This document shows positions 11,988 through 19,386 of a DNA stretch of 48,044 nucleotides, piece by piece (within the stretch, counting starts at the first letter, position 1; each line of letters starts with the position of its first letter). The notes under the pieces were generated by a model. The model made no database searches, was not told where the DNA came from, and was given only the letters and a program-made list of their open reading frames with translations. A program made the translations under genes and the position numbers. This stretch comes from Verrucomicrobiota bacterium (GTDB lineage Bacteria; Verrucomicrobiota; Verrucomicrobiia; Palsa-1439): assembly GCA_003164675.1 (NCBI GenBank), contig PLTX01000028.1:1-48044 (forward strand), read 5' to 3'.

Positions 11988-12217
11988 ACGCTGCCCGTAA
12001 AATGCGAATTTTGTCTTGCCGTCTGCCTTTCATGTTCTGATTTGCTCTTCAGGGCCGGCCAACCCGGTGTTCCTCCATCCGCTGCAACCCTCACCGTCAT
12101 GGGTCGGCAGCAGACCTCGCAGTCGATGATGAATTCGGCGTCACCTTCGCTCGGGTCAAAGGAAACCTCGAAATCTTCCCCGCAATGCGGACAGGTGATC
12201 GCGAGAAAGGCGCTCAT
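11978..12217 (-). CDS. CPXCG-motif cysteine-rich (zinc-ribbon) protein
   Basis: 79 residues from ATG 12217, which overlaps the stop of the PotD-like gene (ATGA, 12214-12217), so translation is coupled. The core matches the small CPXCG family: TCPHCGEDFEVSFDPSEG, then DCEVCCRPM. The Cys pairs should bind one zinc ion. The molecular role is not known to me. Family members are usually about 60 residues, and the extra C-terminal Ser/Arg/His-rich tail (about residues 58-79) runs into the 3' end of the opposite permease gene, so it may be a recent read-through extension. Confidence 0.85.
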   Translation of the reverse strand: MSAFLAITCPHCGEDFEVSFDPSEGDAEFIIDCEVCCRPMTVRVAADGGTPGWPALKSKSEHERQTARQNSHFTGSVHS

Positions 12218-13251
12218 TTCGATTTGATTGAGATCCACAGTTCGTCGTACCACGCGGTGCGGTGGCCGAGGCCCTTGACGAACTCGAGTTTGTTCATCAC
12301 GTCGGGTGGGGGATAGATGACCGGATTTTTCAAATCTTCGGGCTTGATGAATTCGAGCGCGGCCTTGTTGGGCGTGGCGTACTGGTTGAAGTTCGCGACC
12401 TGCGCGCCGATTTTCGGATCGAGGATGTAATTGATGAATTTTTCGGCCATCCCGCGGTGCGGGGCGCGCGCGGGCACGGCCAGGTTATCGAGCCAGATCT
12501 CGCTGCCTTCGCGCGGGACGAAATAGTATGTGTCGGGATCTTCCCGCATGCCGCGGACGGCGTCGCCGTTGAAGACCGTGCCGACGCGGCAGCCTTTGGC
12601 GAGGACTTTGTTCTTGGCGCCGACGCCGCCCTCGAATCCGAGCGAGCGCTTCTTGGCCGCGATGAGCAGGTCGCGGGCTTCCACGAGTTGTTTCTTGTCG
12701 GTGCTGTTGAAGCTGTAGCCCTTGTATTTCAACGCGATGCCGATGGCGCTACGGGCGTCGTCGATCATCAGGAACGCGCCGATTTGTTTCCGGGCGTCGA
12801 AGAGCAGTCCCCACGTTTCGTCGATCGTTTCGCCGGGCTTCTTGCGGACGTAGAGACCGACCGTGCCCCACTGGTAGGGAACCGTGTATTTGTTGTCGGG
12901 ATCGTACTCGCGTCCGGCGAACCTCGGATCGAGGTTTTTGATGTTCAGGATGTTTTCGTGGCGCAGTGGCGCCAGCAACTTCTGGCTGATCATCGAGCGG
13001 ATGATGTGATCGGACGGGACCACGACATCGTATAGGGACGCACCGCCGCCTTCCAGCCTGGCGACCATGCTTTCATTGTCTTCGTACAAATCGACGGTGA
13101 CCTTGCAGTCGTGCGTCTTCTCGAAGCTCTGGATGACGGCGGGGTCGATGTACTCGCTCCAGATAAACAGATTCAGCTTGTTGTTCTGCGCCCACGCCGA
13201 GGTAGAGCACAGCAACGAGAGTGCGATTAGGATATAGGTTAAAAAGATCAA
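12214..13251 (-). CDS. Spermidine/putrescine-type periplasmic binding protein (PotD-like)
   Basis: 345 residues. Signal peptide (FLTYILIALSLLCSTSAWA), then the PotD/PotF family start 'LNLFIWSEYIDPAVIQSFEK' and 'DVVVPSDHIIRSMI', 'YTVPYQWGTVGLYVRK', 'FIWSEY' and 'WLDNLAVPARAPH', consistent with binding a polyamine in the cleft. The only in-frame initiator is TTG at 13251; the GGGGA about 12 bases upstream is a weak site. No potA, potB or potC lies in the window, so it is an orphan component or acts as a sensor partner. It is coupled to the CPXCG gene and divergent from a putrescine aminotransferase, which suggests a polyamine-use locus. Confidence 0.88.
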   Translation of the reverse strand: MIFLTYILIALSLLCSTSAWAQNNKLNLFIWSEYIDPAVIQSFEKTHDCKVTVDLYEDNESMVARLEGGGASLYDVVVPSDHIIRSMISQKLLAPLRHENILNIKNLDPRFAGREYDPDNKYTVPYQWGTVGLYVRKKPGETIDETWGLLFDARKQIGAFLMIDDARSAIGIALKYKGYSFNSTDKKQLVEARDLLIAAKKRSLGFEGGVGAKNKVLAKGCRVGTVFNGDAVRGMREDPDTYYFVPREGSEIWLDNLAVPARAPHRGMAEKFINYILDPKIGAQVANFNQYATPNKAALEFIKPEDLKNPVIYPPPDVMNKLEFVKGLGHRTAWYDELWISIKSK

Positions 13252-13678
13252 ATTCAGGCGATTTCCCCGATCATGAAACGGGCGCCACTTTCATATGACG
13301 CGAGTTTATGCTTCCTGGCCGCATGTACTTCTGTGACGATCACGCCATTCATTCTGAACAGCGGCAATGGTAACGCTTCTGACTATGCCGACAAGCCGAT
13401 TTTGCGGCCTCTGCCTTCACTTCAAGACCGGATCCCCTGCTTCGGGGAGGGGCATCCTGCCCTCGGTGCTGTCCATGTCCGGTTTTTGAACGCAAGTCTG
13501 CAAACCATCGGCCCTCCCACGTATCCCTCCAGCGTTTGCCATCGCGACGGGTGGTCGGCACGGCACTGGCGTGGGCGCAATGGGAAAATTGTCCGGCAGG
13601 AGGGGAATCGGACGATTTGTTTTGTGCGCGGCGGATTTGTAACGCCCTTATTATCAATCTGTTAAACATTCAACTGGC
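13252..13678. other. Intergenic stretch between potD-like and aminotransferase genes
   Basis: No gene I can support. A 130-codon frame (13273-13665, plus) lacks a ribosome site and any family resemblance. There is a short GC-rich inverted segment around 13429-13449 (ccctgcttcgggga core). Promoter elements for the aminotransferase follow at 13700-13708. Confidence 0.4.
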
Positions 13679-13699
13679 TGGTTTGCCGGGCTTGTGTTA

Positions 13700-13708
13700 T
13701 GCTATAAT
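13700..13708 (+). promoter_or_regulatory. Extended -10 promoter of the aminotransferase gene
   Basis: TGCTATAAT: a consensus TATAAT at 13703-13708 with the extended TGn motif at 13700-13702. No good -35 is needed in such promoters and none is clear. Transcription would begin near 13715, which rules out the ATG at 13694 and fixes the start at 13733 behind GGGAGAGAGA. Confidence 0.7.
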
Positions 13709-13732
13709 CGACCAGCTGGGAGAGAGATTGGG

Positions 13733-15256
13733 ATGGACGAGAAAGTTCCAGAGACAACGCAGACAAAGGACGCGGCGGCGGTTGTGACGCCTCCCGCAAC
13801 CCCTGCGCCTCGCGAGGCGGCAAAGCCCAATAAGATTGAGGAACTTCGCCGCAAGTCCGCGGACTACCTCGATGCCGTCAGCGGGGGCAAGAAGCTTGAT
13901 CCCGAGGACAAGAATTGGATCATCAAGCACACGCTGGAGAATTTCGACGACTACTTCAATCGCGGCTTTCTCCACTATCGCAAGTCCGTCGCGGAAGCGG
14001 AAGATTTTGCCGCCATCGAATGGACCGGCCAGGGCTCGATCATCGAGGACATCATGGGGCGGAAGTTCATCGATTGTCTCGGCGGCTTCGGCGTGTACAA
14101 CATGGGCATTCGCCACCCGAAGATCGTCGCGGCGGTGAAGGCGCAACTCGAACGAATGCCGCTCTCCTCGCAGGAACTCCTCGATCCGCTACGTGGCTTT
14201 CTCGCGGAATTGCTGGGTGAACTCACCCCCGGCGACCTGCAAGACTGCTTCTTCATCAGCAATGGCACCGATGCCGTCGAGGGAGCGCTGAAACTGGCCC
14301 GACTCTACACCAAGAAGACCGGCTTCATTTCCACCACGGGCGCGTTCCACGGCAAGTCGATGGGCTCGCTCTCGGTGATGGGCCGCGCCGTGTACCGCAA
14401 ACCATTCCAGCCCTTGCTGTCGGACGTTTACTTTGTCGATTACGGCGACGCGAAAGATCTCGAACGCGAACTCAAGAAGCTGACGGATTTGGGCGAGGAC
14501 ATCGCCGCGATCATTCTCGAACCCGTGCAGGGCGAAGCCGGCGCCGTGGTCCCGCCGGACGATTATCTGCCGCGCGTGCGCCAACTCTGCGATGAATATG
14601 GGGTGCTGTTGATCCTCGACGAAGTGCAGACTGGCATGGGTCGCACGGGCAAAATGTTTGCCTGTGAGCACTGGAATGTCGTGCCCGACATCCTCTGCCT
14701 CGGCAAAGCGCTCGGTGGCGGCGTGATGGCGCTCAGCGCGTTCATGAGCACTCCAAAAATCTGGAAGGTGCTGGAGGACAATCCATTTCTCCACAGCTCG
14801 ACGTTCGGCGGCAACCCGCTCGCGTGCGCCGCGGGCATCGCCGCGATCAACGTGATGCTCGAAGAAGACCTGGCCGGGCAGGCTGCGGAGAAGGGCAAAT
14901 ACCTCATGAAGCGGCTGGGTTCGTTGCAGGCATTGCACCCGGACATCCTCAAGGCGGTCCGCGGCAAGGGGCTGCTCATCGGACTCGAATTCAGCGACCG
15001 GTTCATCGGCTATCGCGTGGCCGCAGCGCTGTTCAAACGCGGCGTGCTCGTCGCGGGCACGCTTCTCAGCGCCCGCACCATCCGCATCGAGCCCGCGCTC
15101 AACATCAGCTACGAACTCCTCGACCAGATGCTCGACAACCTCGCCGACGCGCTGAAGCAAATCGAGAAACAGATCGACAAGGAAGCCAAAGAAAAAGCCT
15201 CCAAGGACAAGGACGCGAAGGAATCGAAGGACGGTAAAGACGGCAAAGGAGATTAG
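13733..15256 (+). CDS. Class III PLP aminotransferase, probable putrescine aminotransferase
   Basis: 507 residues from ATG 13733 (GGGAGAGAG upstream). It probably transfers an amino group from putrescine to 2-oxoglutarate, giving 4-aminobutanal and glutamate. The extended N-terminal domain (about 1-90) and 'GFGVYNMGIRHPKIV', 'FFISNGTDAVEGALKLAR', 'FHGKSMGSLSVMG' and 'LILDEVQTGMGRTGKMFA' fit the YgjG/PatA branch. The PLP lysine is K325 in LGKALGGGVM. The C terminus has an unusual tail of about 30 residues made almost wholly of Lys, Asp, Glu, Ala and Gly. It faces a PotD-like binding protein across 480 bp. Ornithine or acetylornithine aminotransferase is the alternative reading. Confidence 0.85.
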   Translation: MDEKVPETTQTKDAAAVVTPPATPAPREAAKPNKIEELRRKSADYLDAVSGGKKLDPEDKNWIIKHTLENFDDYFNRGFLHYRKSVAEAEDFAAIEWTGQGSIIEDIMGRKFIDCLGGFGVYNMGIRHPKIVAAVKAQLERMPLSSQELLDPLRGFLAELLGELTPGDLQDCFFISNGTDAVEGALKLARLYTKKTGFISTTGAFHGKSMGSLSVMGRAVYRKPFQPLLSDVYFVDYGDAKDLERELKKLTDLGEDIAAIILEPVQGEAGAVVPPDDYLPRVRQLCDEYGVLLILDEVQTGMGRTGKMFACEHWNVVPDILCLGKALGGGVMALSAFMSTPKIWKVLEDNPFLHSSTFGGNPLACAAGIAAINVMLEEDLAGQAAEKGKYLMKRLGSLQALHPDILKAVRGKGLLIGLEFSDRFIGYRVAAALFKRGVLVAGTLLSARTIRIEPALNISYELLDQMLDNLADALKQIEKQIDKEAKEKASKDKDAKESKDGKDGKGD

Positions 15257-15314
15257 GCCTCGAGACCTCGCCTCCAAACCGTCCCCGGCAGCCGCAAACC
15301 GGAAATATTCACAT

Positions 15315-15333
15315 CCATTGGGGGCCCCAATGG
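15315..15333. repeat. Perfect 9-bp inverted repeat with one-base centre
   Basis: CCATTGGGG, one G, then CCCCAATGG. The single central base makes it poor as an RNA hairpin but good as a dimer-binding operator. It lies 59 bases after the aminotransferase stop and about 125 bases before the promoter at 15459. Function unknown. Confidence 0.5.
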
Positions 15334-15458
15334 CGGGCCGACCTGATGCTCTACGGAGGCCTGAAAAACAGTGGCTTGGGGAAGAAGGAGCCACGGCGCG
15401 CGGTCGTGGAAACGACGGAGTTGAAGAGGGTCGTATTTCACCTAAGAGATTGAAAGTG

Positions 15459-15487
15459 TTGACGTTATTTCAAAGAGTTGTTACAAG
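15459..15487 (+). promoter_or_regulatory. Candidate sigma-70 promoter of the PUR-like gene
   Basis: TTGACG at 15459-15464, a 17-base spacer and TACAAG at 15482-15487. Transcription would start near 15494, giving a roughly 50-base leader before ATG 15545. Confidence 0.5.
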
Positions 15488-15544
15488 TTCGTCCAGTATC
15501 GGGAAGCCGCTAGCGGGGGATAACACATAGCATACGACCAGTTT

Positions 15545-15802
15545 ATGCGAACGATGGCACAGCCAGGGACGGGAGGCGCGTCAGGCGTGGACACGCAGCT
15601 ACAGAATCAAACCATGCGAGTCGAACGAAAGCATTTCACGTTCGACCTGAGAGAGAATCCGCGGGGCCGGTTCTTGAGAATCATCGAGGAAGTTAATGGC
15701 CGTCGAGACGCTATCATTATCCCCGTGACGGGACTCGAAGATTTTCGCGATCAACTGAACGAAATTATCAAGTTCAGCAAGACTCTCACACCAAAACTGT
15801 AG
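15545..15802 (+). CDS. PUR-alpha-like single-strand DNA/RNA-binding protein
   Basis: 85 residues. A disordered N-terminal tail of about 25 residues precedes one PUR repeat: 'VERKHFTFDLRENPRGRFLR', then 'EEVNGRRDAIIIPVTGLEDF'. This is the signature of the bacterial PUR family (BpuR of Borrelia, DUF3276 proteins of Bacteroidetes). These proteins bind single-stranded nucleic acid through the beta sheet and dimerise to complete the whirly-like fold. The conserved aromatic and Arg residues of the nucleic-acid face (KHFTFDLREN, RGRF) are present. The start could also be ATG 15554; neither has a strong ribosome site. It is monocistronic and probably a global RNA or DNA binder. Confidence 0.85.
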   Translation: MRTMAQPGTGGASGVDTQLQNQTMRVERKHFTFDLRENPRGRFLRIIEEVNGRRDAIIIPVTGLEDFRDQLNEIIKFSKTLTPKL

Positions 15803-15853
15803 CCTCCGGGTGTTACGCCGCGAGGTTGAACGAAGAACCGGGGCCGTTGCGCT

Positions 15854-15881
15854 CCGCGCGATTTCGCGGCCTTATTGTTTT
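15854..15881 (+). terminator. Possible rho-independent terminator of the PUR-like gene
   Basis: A 5-bp GC stem (CCGCG / CGCGG, 15854-15858 with 15865-15869, loop of 6) followed by CCTTATTGTTTT. The stem is short and competing pairings exist, so this is tentative. It lies at the convergent 3' end of the HEAT lipoprotein gene. Confidence 0.35.
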
Positions 15882-16780
15882 CCACTATTGGTGATTTGGC
15901 CGATCGCTGCCTGGGCCTGCTCTCTCACCGTTGGATCCGTGTCTCCAAGCAACACCGCAAGCGCATTTGTGCCCTCCGTCAGCCCACATTCGCCGAGTGA
16001 CCGAGCGGCCAGGCGACGGATTTCAGGGTCTTTCTTTTGGACAGCGTCGGCCAATGGTTTCAAAGCCGCGGGATCATGGATTCTGGCCAGCGCGACGGCG
16101 ATGTCGAATTGCTGCGCCGGGCCGGCCGATTCAATGGCGCGCCTCAGCAACGGACGGGCGGGTTCCGTTGCCAGTTCGTAGAGTGCCCGGCCCGCGCTGT
16201 ACCGCACGTTGCCATCCGGATCCGCCAATAATTGGACCAGCCATCCCACCGCGCGCGTGTCACCGAGTTTGCCGATGGCCGCAGCAGCCTCGGCGCGCAC
16301 GAACCAGTTATCGTCGGACAGCAGCCGAAATAGCGGTTTGAGTGCCGCAGGGTTTCCCACTCGACCCAGCGCATGCGCGCAGTAGCCCCGCACCCAAAAG
16401 TCGGAATCGTCCAAAGCACGGACGAGTTCGTGGAAATCGTTTGCACCGGGTTGGTTGGATATGAGCTTGGCCGCGCTCTCCCGAACGACCCGGTTGCGGT
16501 GGCGCAGGATCTCGGGGACGATCGATCGGCCAGCGGGGACGTGTTGTATCGCGAGCGCCGCCTGATCAAGCTGTTCTTCACGGAGCAGAACCACGACATG
16601 CATCCGCAAGAGCGGCGCGGAATTCGGATGTCGATGGAGATAGTACTCAACCATGTCCCGGGCGGTTTGGACACGCCCTTCGTCCAGCAAAGCATTTGCC
16701 TTGTCGAGGGCGGCGCGTTCAGGACTCTTCGCGCAGCCGACGAGCAAGACGATCAGGATCAACGTAGCGAGACGTGGCAT
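15872..16780 (-). CDS. HEAT-repeat lipoprotein
   Basis: 302 residues from ATG 16780, chosen because it begins a lipoprotein signal, MPRLATLILIVLLVGC, with lipobox LVGC. Residues 20 to about 75 look like a TPR-type helical pair (ALDKANALLDEGRVQTARDM). From about 100 to the end there are about six HEAT repeats of the PBS-lyase type, for example 'SDFWVRGYCAHALGRVGNPA' and 'DNWFVRAEAAAAIGKLGDTR'. Such lipidated HEAT proteins are thought to be protein-binding scaffolds in the periplasm; the partner is unknown. The ribosome site is weak. It is divergent from the polyprenyl synthase gene. Confidence 0.82.
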   Translation of the reverse strand: MPRLATLILIVLLVGCAKSPERAALDKANALLDEGRVQTARDMVEYYLHRHPNSAPLLRMHVVVLLREEQLDQAALAIQHVPAGRSIVPEILRHRNRVVRESAAKLISNQPGANDFHELVRALDDSDFWVRGYCAHALGRVGNPAALKPLFRLLSDDNWFVRAEAAAAIGKLGDTRAVGWLVQLLADPDGNVRYSAGRALYELATEPARPLLRRAIESAGPAQQFDIAVALARIHDPAALKPLADAVQKKDPEIRRLAARSLGECGLTEGTNALAVLLGDTDPTVREQAQAAIGQITNSGKQ

Positions 16781-16915
16781 CGTGAATGACCAATATGCTC
16801 CAGGTGGCGTAAACCTGCGCCAGTCCCCGGAGTCGATACTGGCTGTATCTTTGTCGCGACTCGCCACGTGGTCAAGAGTGAACTGCGCCGTAACCATGGG
16901 TTTTGGGCTTCGGGG

Positions 16916-16944
16916 TTGACACCCCCTCCAACGGCCCGTAGACT
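16916..16944 (+). promoter_or_regulatory. Sigma-70 promoter of the polyprenyl synthase operon
   Basis: TTGACA at 16916-16921, a 17-base spacer, and TAGACT at 16939-16944. Transcription would start within a few bases of the AGGAAG ribosome site at 16945-16950, giving a very short leader before ATG 16955. It may drive the sigma and anti-sigma genes too. Confidence 0.6.
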
Positions 16945-16954
16945 AGGAAGTACT

Positions 16955-18004
16955 ATGCTGGGGTCGACATTGAGCGAAGCCATATCCCTTAAATCGCTTT
17001 CCGAGCGAAACCTGTCGGATTTATTGGAACCAGTTGCGGCCGAATTGCCTCGGGTGGAAATGGCCCTGGCCAGCCAGGTGAGAAGTTTTGACCCGCGTTT
17101 AGGGGATTACGTCCAGTATATCCTGGGGGGCACCGGAAAGCGCCTTCGCCCAAGCCTTGCACTATTGGCAGGCGGCGCGACTGGCGGCATCCGGGAAGAA
17201 CACATTACACTGGCCGTCATTGTTGAACTTATACATGTCGCTACTCTTGTCCATGACGACGTCTTGGATGAAGCCGAACTCAGGCATCGAATTCCCACCT
17301 CTAACTCTCGATGGGGCAATGAGATAAGCGTTTTGTTGGGGGATTGTTTGTTCGCTTACGCTCTGCGGCTGGCCGCCGGGTACCCAACGACAGACGTCTG
17401 CCGCAGGGTCAGTGAGGCCACAAATACCGTGGTTTCTGGGGAAATCGTCCAAACACAACGCCGATTTGATCTTGATCTGACGCTCAATCAATACCTGGAC
17501 ATCATCAACATGAAGACGGGAGCGCTATTTGCTGTCAGTTGCGAGCTGGGCGCCGTTTTGAACGATGCACCCCCTTCTGTTGTCAAATCGATGTATGAGT
17601 ACGGGGCCAACTTGGGGATTGCGTACCAGATTTATGACGACTGCTTGGACATTTTCGGCCAGGAACGACAGGCCGGAAAGTCTTTGGGGACAGACGTGAA
17701 GAAGGGAAAGCTAACCCTACCGTTTCTGTTGCTGCTTCAACACGTCGATTTCGACAGCCGTCAGGAGCTGGGGGCGATGATTCTCCGAAATAATGATGGG
17801 CAGGAGCAACAGCGGTTGCTGCGGCTGGTACTCGGCAATGGCGTTGTGGGCGAGTCGCTGGCCGCGATTGACAAGTATATCGGGCGCGCCCGGGCAAATC
17901 TTTCCGCGCTACCAGCCAACATTTACGGCAGCACACTCGGATCACTTACAGAATATCTTTCGGGGCAAAGCCGGTCGCTTCTTCGGGAAGCGGTTGCGGC
18001 ATAG
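16955..18004 (+). CDS. Long-chain trans-polyprenyl diphosphate synthase (IspB-like)
   Basis: 349 residues from ATG 16955 behind AGGAAG. It condenses isopentenyl diphosphate onto an allylic diphosphate to make the side chain of menaquinone or ubiquinone. The first Asp-rich motif is DDVLD at 101-105, with the family context 'VELIHVATLVHDDVLDEAEL'. The second is DDCLD at 228-232. 'GGTGKRLRPSLALLAGGA' binds the diphosphate. The residues before the first motif are small (ATLVH), as in the octaprenyl or longer synthases. The sigma gene starts 36 bases downstream, so co-transcription is likely. Confidence 0.93.
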   Translation: MLGSTLSEAISLKSLSERNLSDLLEPVAAELPRVEMALASQVRSFDPRLGDYVQYILGGTGKRLRPSLALLAGGATGGIREEHITLAVIVELIHVATLVHDDVLDEAELRHRIPTSNSRWGNEISVLLGDCLFAYALRLAAGYPTTDVCRRVSEATNTVVSGEIVQTQRRFDLDLTLNQYLDIINMKTGALFAVSCELGAVLNDAPPSVVKSMYEYGANLGIAYQIYDDCLDIFGQERQAGKSLGTDVKKGKLTLPFLLLLQHVDFDSRQELGAMILRNNDGQEQQRLLRLVLGNGVVGESLAAIDKYIGRARANLSALPANIYGSTLGSLTEYLSGQSRSLLREAVAA

Positions 18005-18040
18005 CCCCCCGGGACCCAAGGGTATCGGATACGAATCGTC

Positions 18041-18712
18041 ATGAAGCTGAAGGAAACAATCAAACTCGGCAGCCAACGGCTGCGTCGGCCGAGTTCATCC
18101 GCGGCTGAGGCAGTGCCCGCGACCGAGCGTGAGATCGACCTGCAGCATGAGGATGACGAAGCGCTTGTTCGGCGCACCCAAAAGGGCGACAGCTCGGCGT
18201 TTGATGTCCTGGTTGGCCGTTACAAGGAACGTCTGTACGCGACGGTTTACCACATGACGTCGAACCATGAAGACGCCAATGATCTGGTGCAAGATACCTT
18301 CATCAAGGCGTACAAGAGCCTGCGCAGTTTTCGCGGTCAATCGAGTTTCTACACATGGGTCTATCGGATCGCCGTCAATCGCACGATCAATTTCATCAAG
18401 CGCCGCAAGAACCACAACCAATACAGCCTTGACGATATGGACAGTTCAATCCAGACCGACCCTGATCTGGTGGAGTTGATGTCGCATGTCACGCCGCGCC
18501 GCGAGGTGGCCCTGACGGAGCTTCAGCAGAAATTGAACGAAGCCCTGCAACACCTGTCTGAACCGCACCGGGCGGTTGTTGCCATGCACGACATACAGGG
18601 AATGACGCACGCCGACATCGCCCGGGTCATGAAATGCTCGGAAGGCACCGTCCGCTCCAGGCTGTTTTACGCGCGACAACAACTGCAGGGGCTACTCAGC
18701 GATTATTTGTGA
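18041..18712 (+). CDS. ECF RNA polymerase sigma factor (RpoE/SigW-like)
   Basis: 223 residues. A basic, Ser-rich N-terminal extension (about 1-40) precedes region 2 ('YHMTSNHEDANDLVQDTFIK', 'FYTWVYRIAVNRTINFIKRR') and region 4 ('LSEPHRAVVAMHDIQGMTHA', 'MKCSEGTVRSRLFYARQQL'). It directs RNA polymerase to a stress regulon. It is followed after 8 bases by a zinc-binding anti-sigma factor and then by an HtrA-like protein, so it probably answers an envelope signal. The longer than usual N terminus could be a contact site for the anti-sigma. Confidence 0.93.
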   Translation: MKLKETIKLGSQRLRRPSSSAAEAVPATEREIDLQHEDDEALVRRTQKGDSSAFDVLVGRYKERLYATVYHMTSNHEDANDLVQDTFIKAYKSLRSFRGQSSFYTWVYRIAVNRTINFIKRRKNHNQYSLDDMDSSIQTDPDLVELMSHVTPRREVALTELQQKLNEALQHLSEPHRAVVAMHDIQGMTHADIARVMKCSEGTVRSRLFYARQQLQGLLSDYL

Positions 18713-18720
18713 CAACCGCC

Positions 18721-19386
18721 ATGGACTGCAAGAAAGCACAACCATTGTTCGACGATCTCTCGCAGAACCGGCTCGATTCCGAGACCGCCGTGCGCGTGCG
18801 CCAGCATCTGACCGATTGCACGGACTGCCGTGTGTTGGCACAACGCGCGGCGCGTCTGCAGCGGCTCTTGGCGCTCAAGTGTTACGAGCGGCCGGCACCG
18901 GAGTATCTGGATGATTTCCTCTCGGAATTTCACAGCCGATTGATGGCAGAGACGCAGCGAGCCGCGTGGTGGGAATGCGCGTTGGGGCGCATCGACAGTC
19001 TTCTGGTGGTCGGGACGATGCGCGTGTGGCGTTACGGTGTCGCCAGCGCCATGGGCGTGGCCGTCGTCGTGGGCGTGATGTGGATGAGCGTGTGTCAGAC
19101 GAACGCTCCGGACAGCGCCGCCGATCAGACCGCCGCCGCCAATCCGTCGTTGGTGCTCGCTGATTCGCAAGCCACACCGTCCCCGTCGCATTCCGCCCCC
19201 GACGCCCTCGTGGCGCCCGTTCCCGCTTCGCTGCAAGCAGTACCCGGTGATGACCAGCCCACGACGGCTGGCAGTGTGGACTTGGTTCAGACTACGGCGC
19301 GAGCGGATTACACCGCGCCGCGCTACGTGCTGGACACCGTCGCGGTCACCCCTGCCAGTTATGAAGTTTCCAGTTTCCATTTCTAA
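18721..19386 (+). CDS. Membrane anti-sigma factor with zinc-binding ZAS domain
   Basis: 221 residues from ATG 18721, 8 bases after the sigma gene. The cytoplasmic N terminus carries the HX3CX2C zinc site at H29, C33 and C36 (QHLTDCTDC), with C3 as a possible fourth ligand. One transmembrane helix lies at about 105-125 (YGVASAMGVAVVVGVMWMSV). The periplasmic C-terminal part, about 95 residues, is rich in Ala, Pro, Ser and Thr and looks unstructured. It should hold the sigma factor at the membrane until a periplasmic cue releases it. The stop lies 26 bases inside the next gene. Confidence 0.85.
   Translation: MDCKKAQPLFDDLSQNRLDSETAVRVRQHLTDCTDCRVLAQRAARLQRLLALKCYERPAPEYLDDFLSEFHSRLMAETQRAAWWECALGRIDSLLVVGTMRVWRYGVASAMGVAVVVGVMWMSVCQTNAPDSAADQTAAANPSLVLADSQATPSPSHSAPDALVAPVPASLQAVPGDDQPTTAGSVDLVQTTARADYTAPRYVLDTVAVTPASYEVSSFHF

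Noticed and set aside
13590-13640. tRNA-like T-arm around ggaggggaatcggac
   Set aside because: No matching acceptor, D or anticodon stems could be built on either strand.
13273-13665. 130-codon plus-strand ORF in the potD/aminotransferase gap
   Set aside because: No ribosome site, no signal or domain, and it reads through likely promoter DNA.
14189-15394. 401-codon frame antisense to the aminotransferase
   Set aside because: Composition and lack of family motifs mark it as a shadow of the aminotransferase gene.
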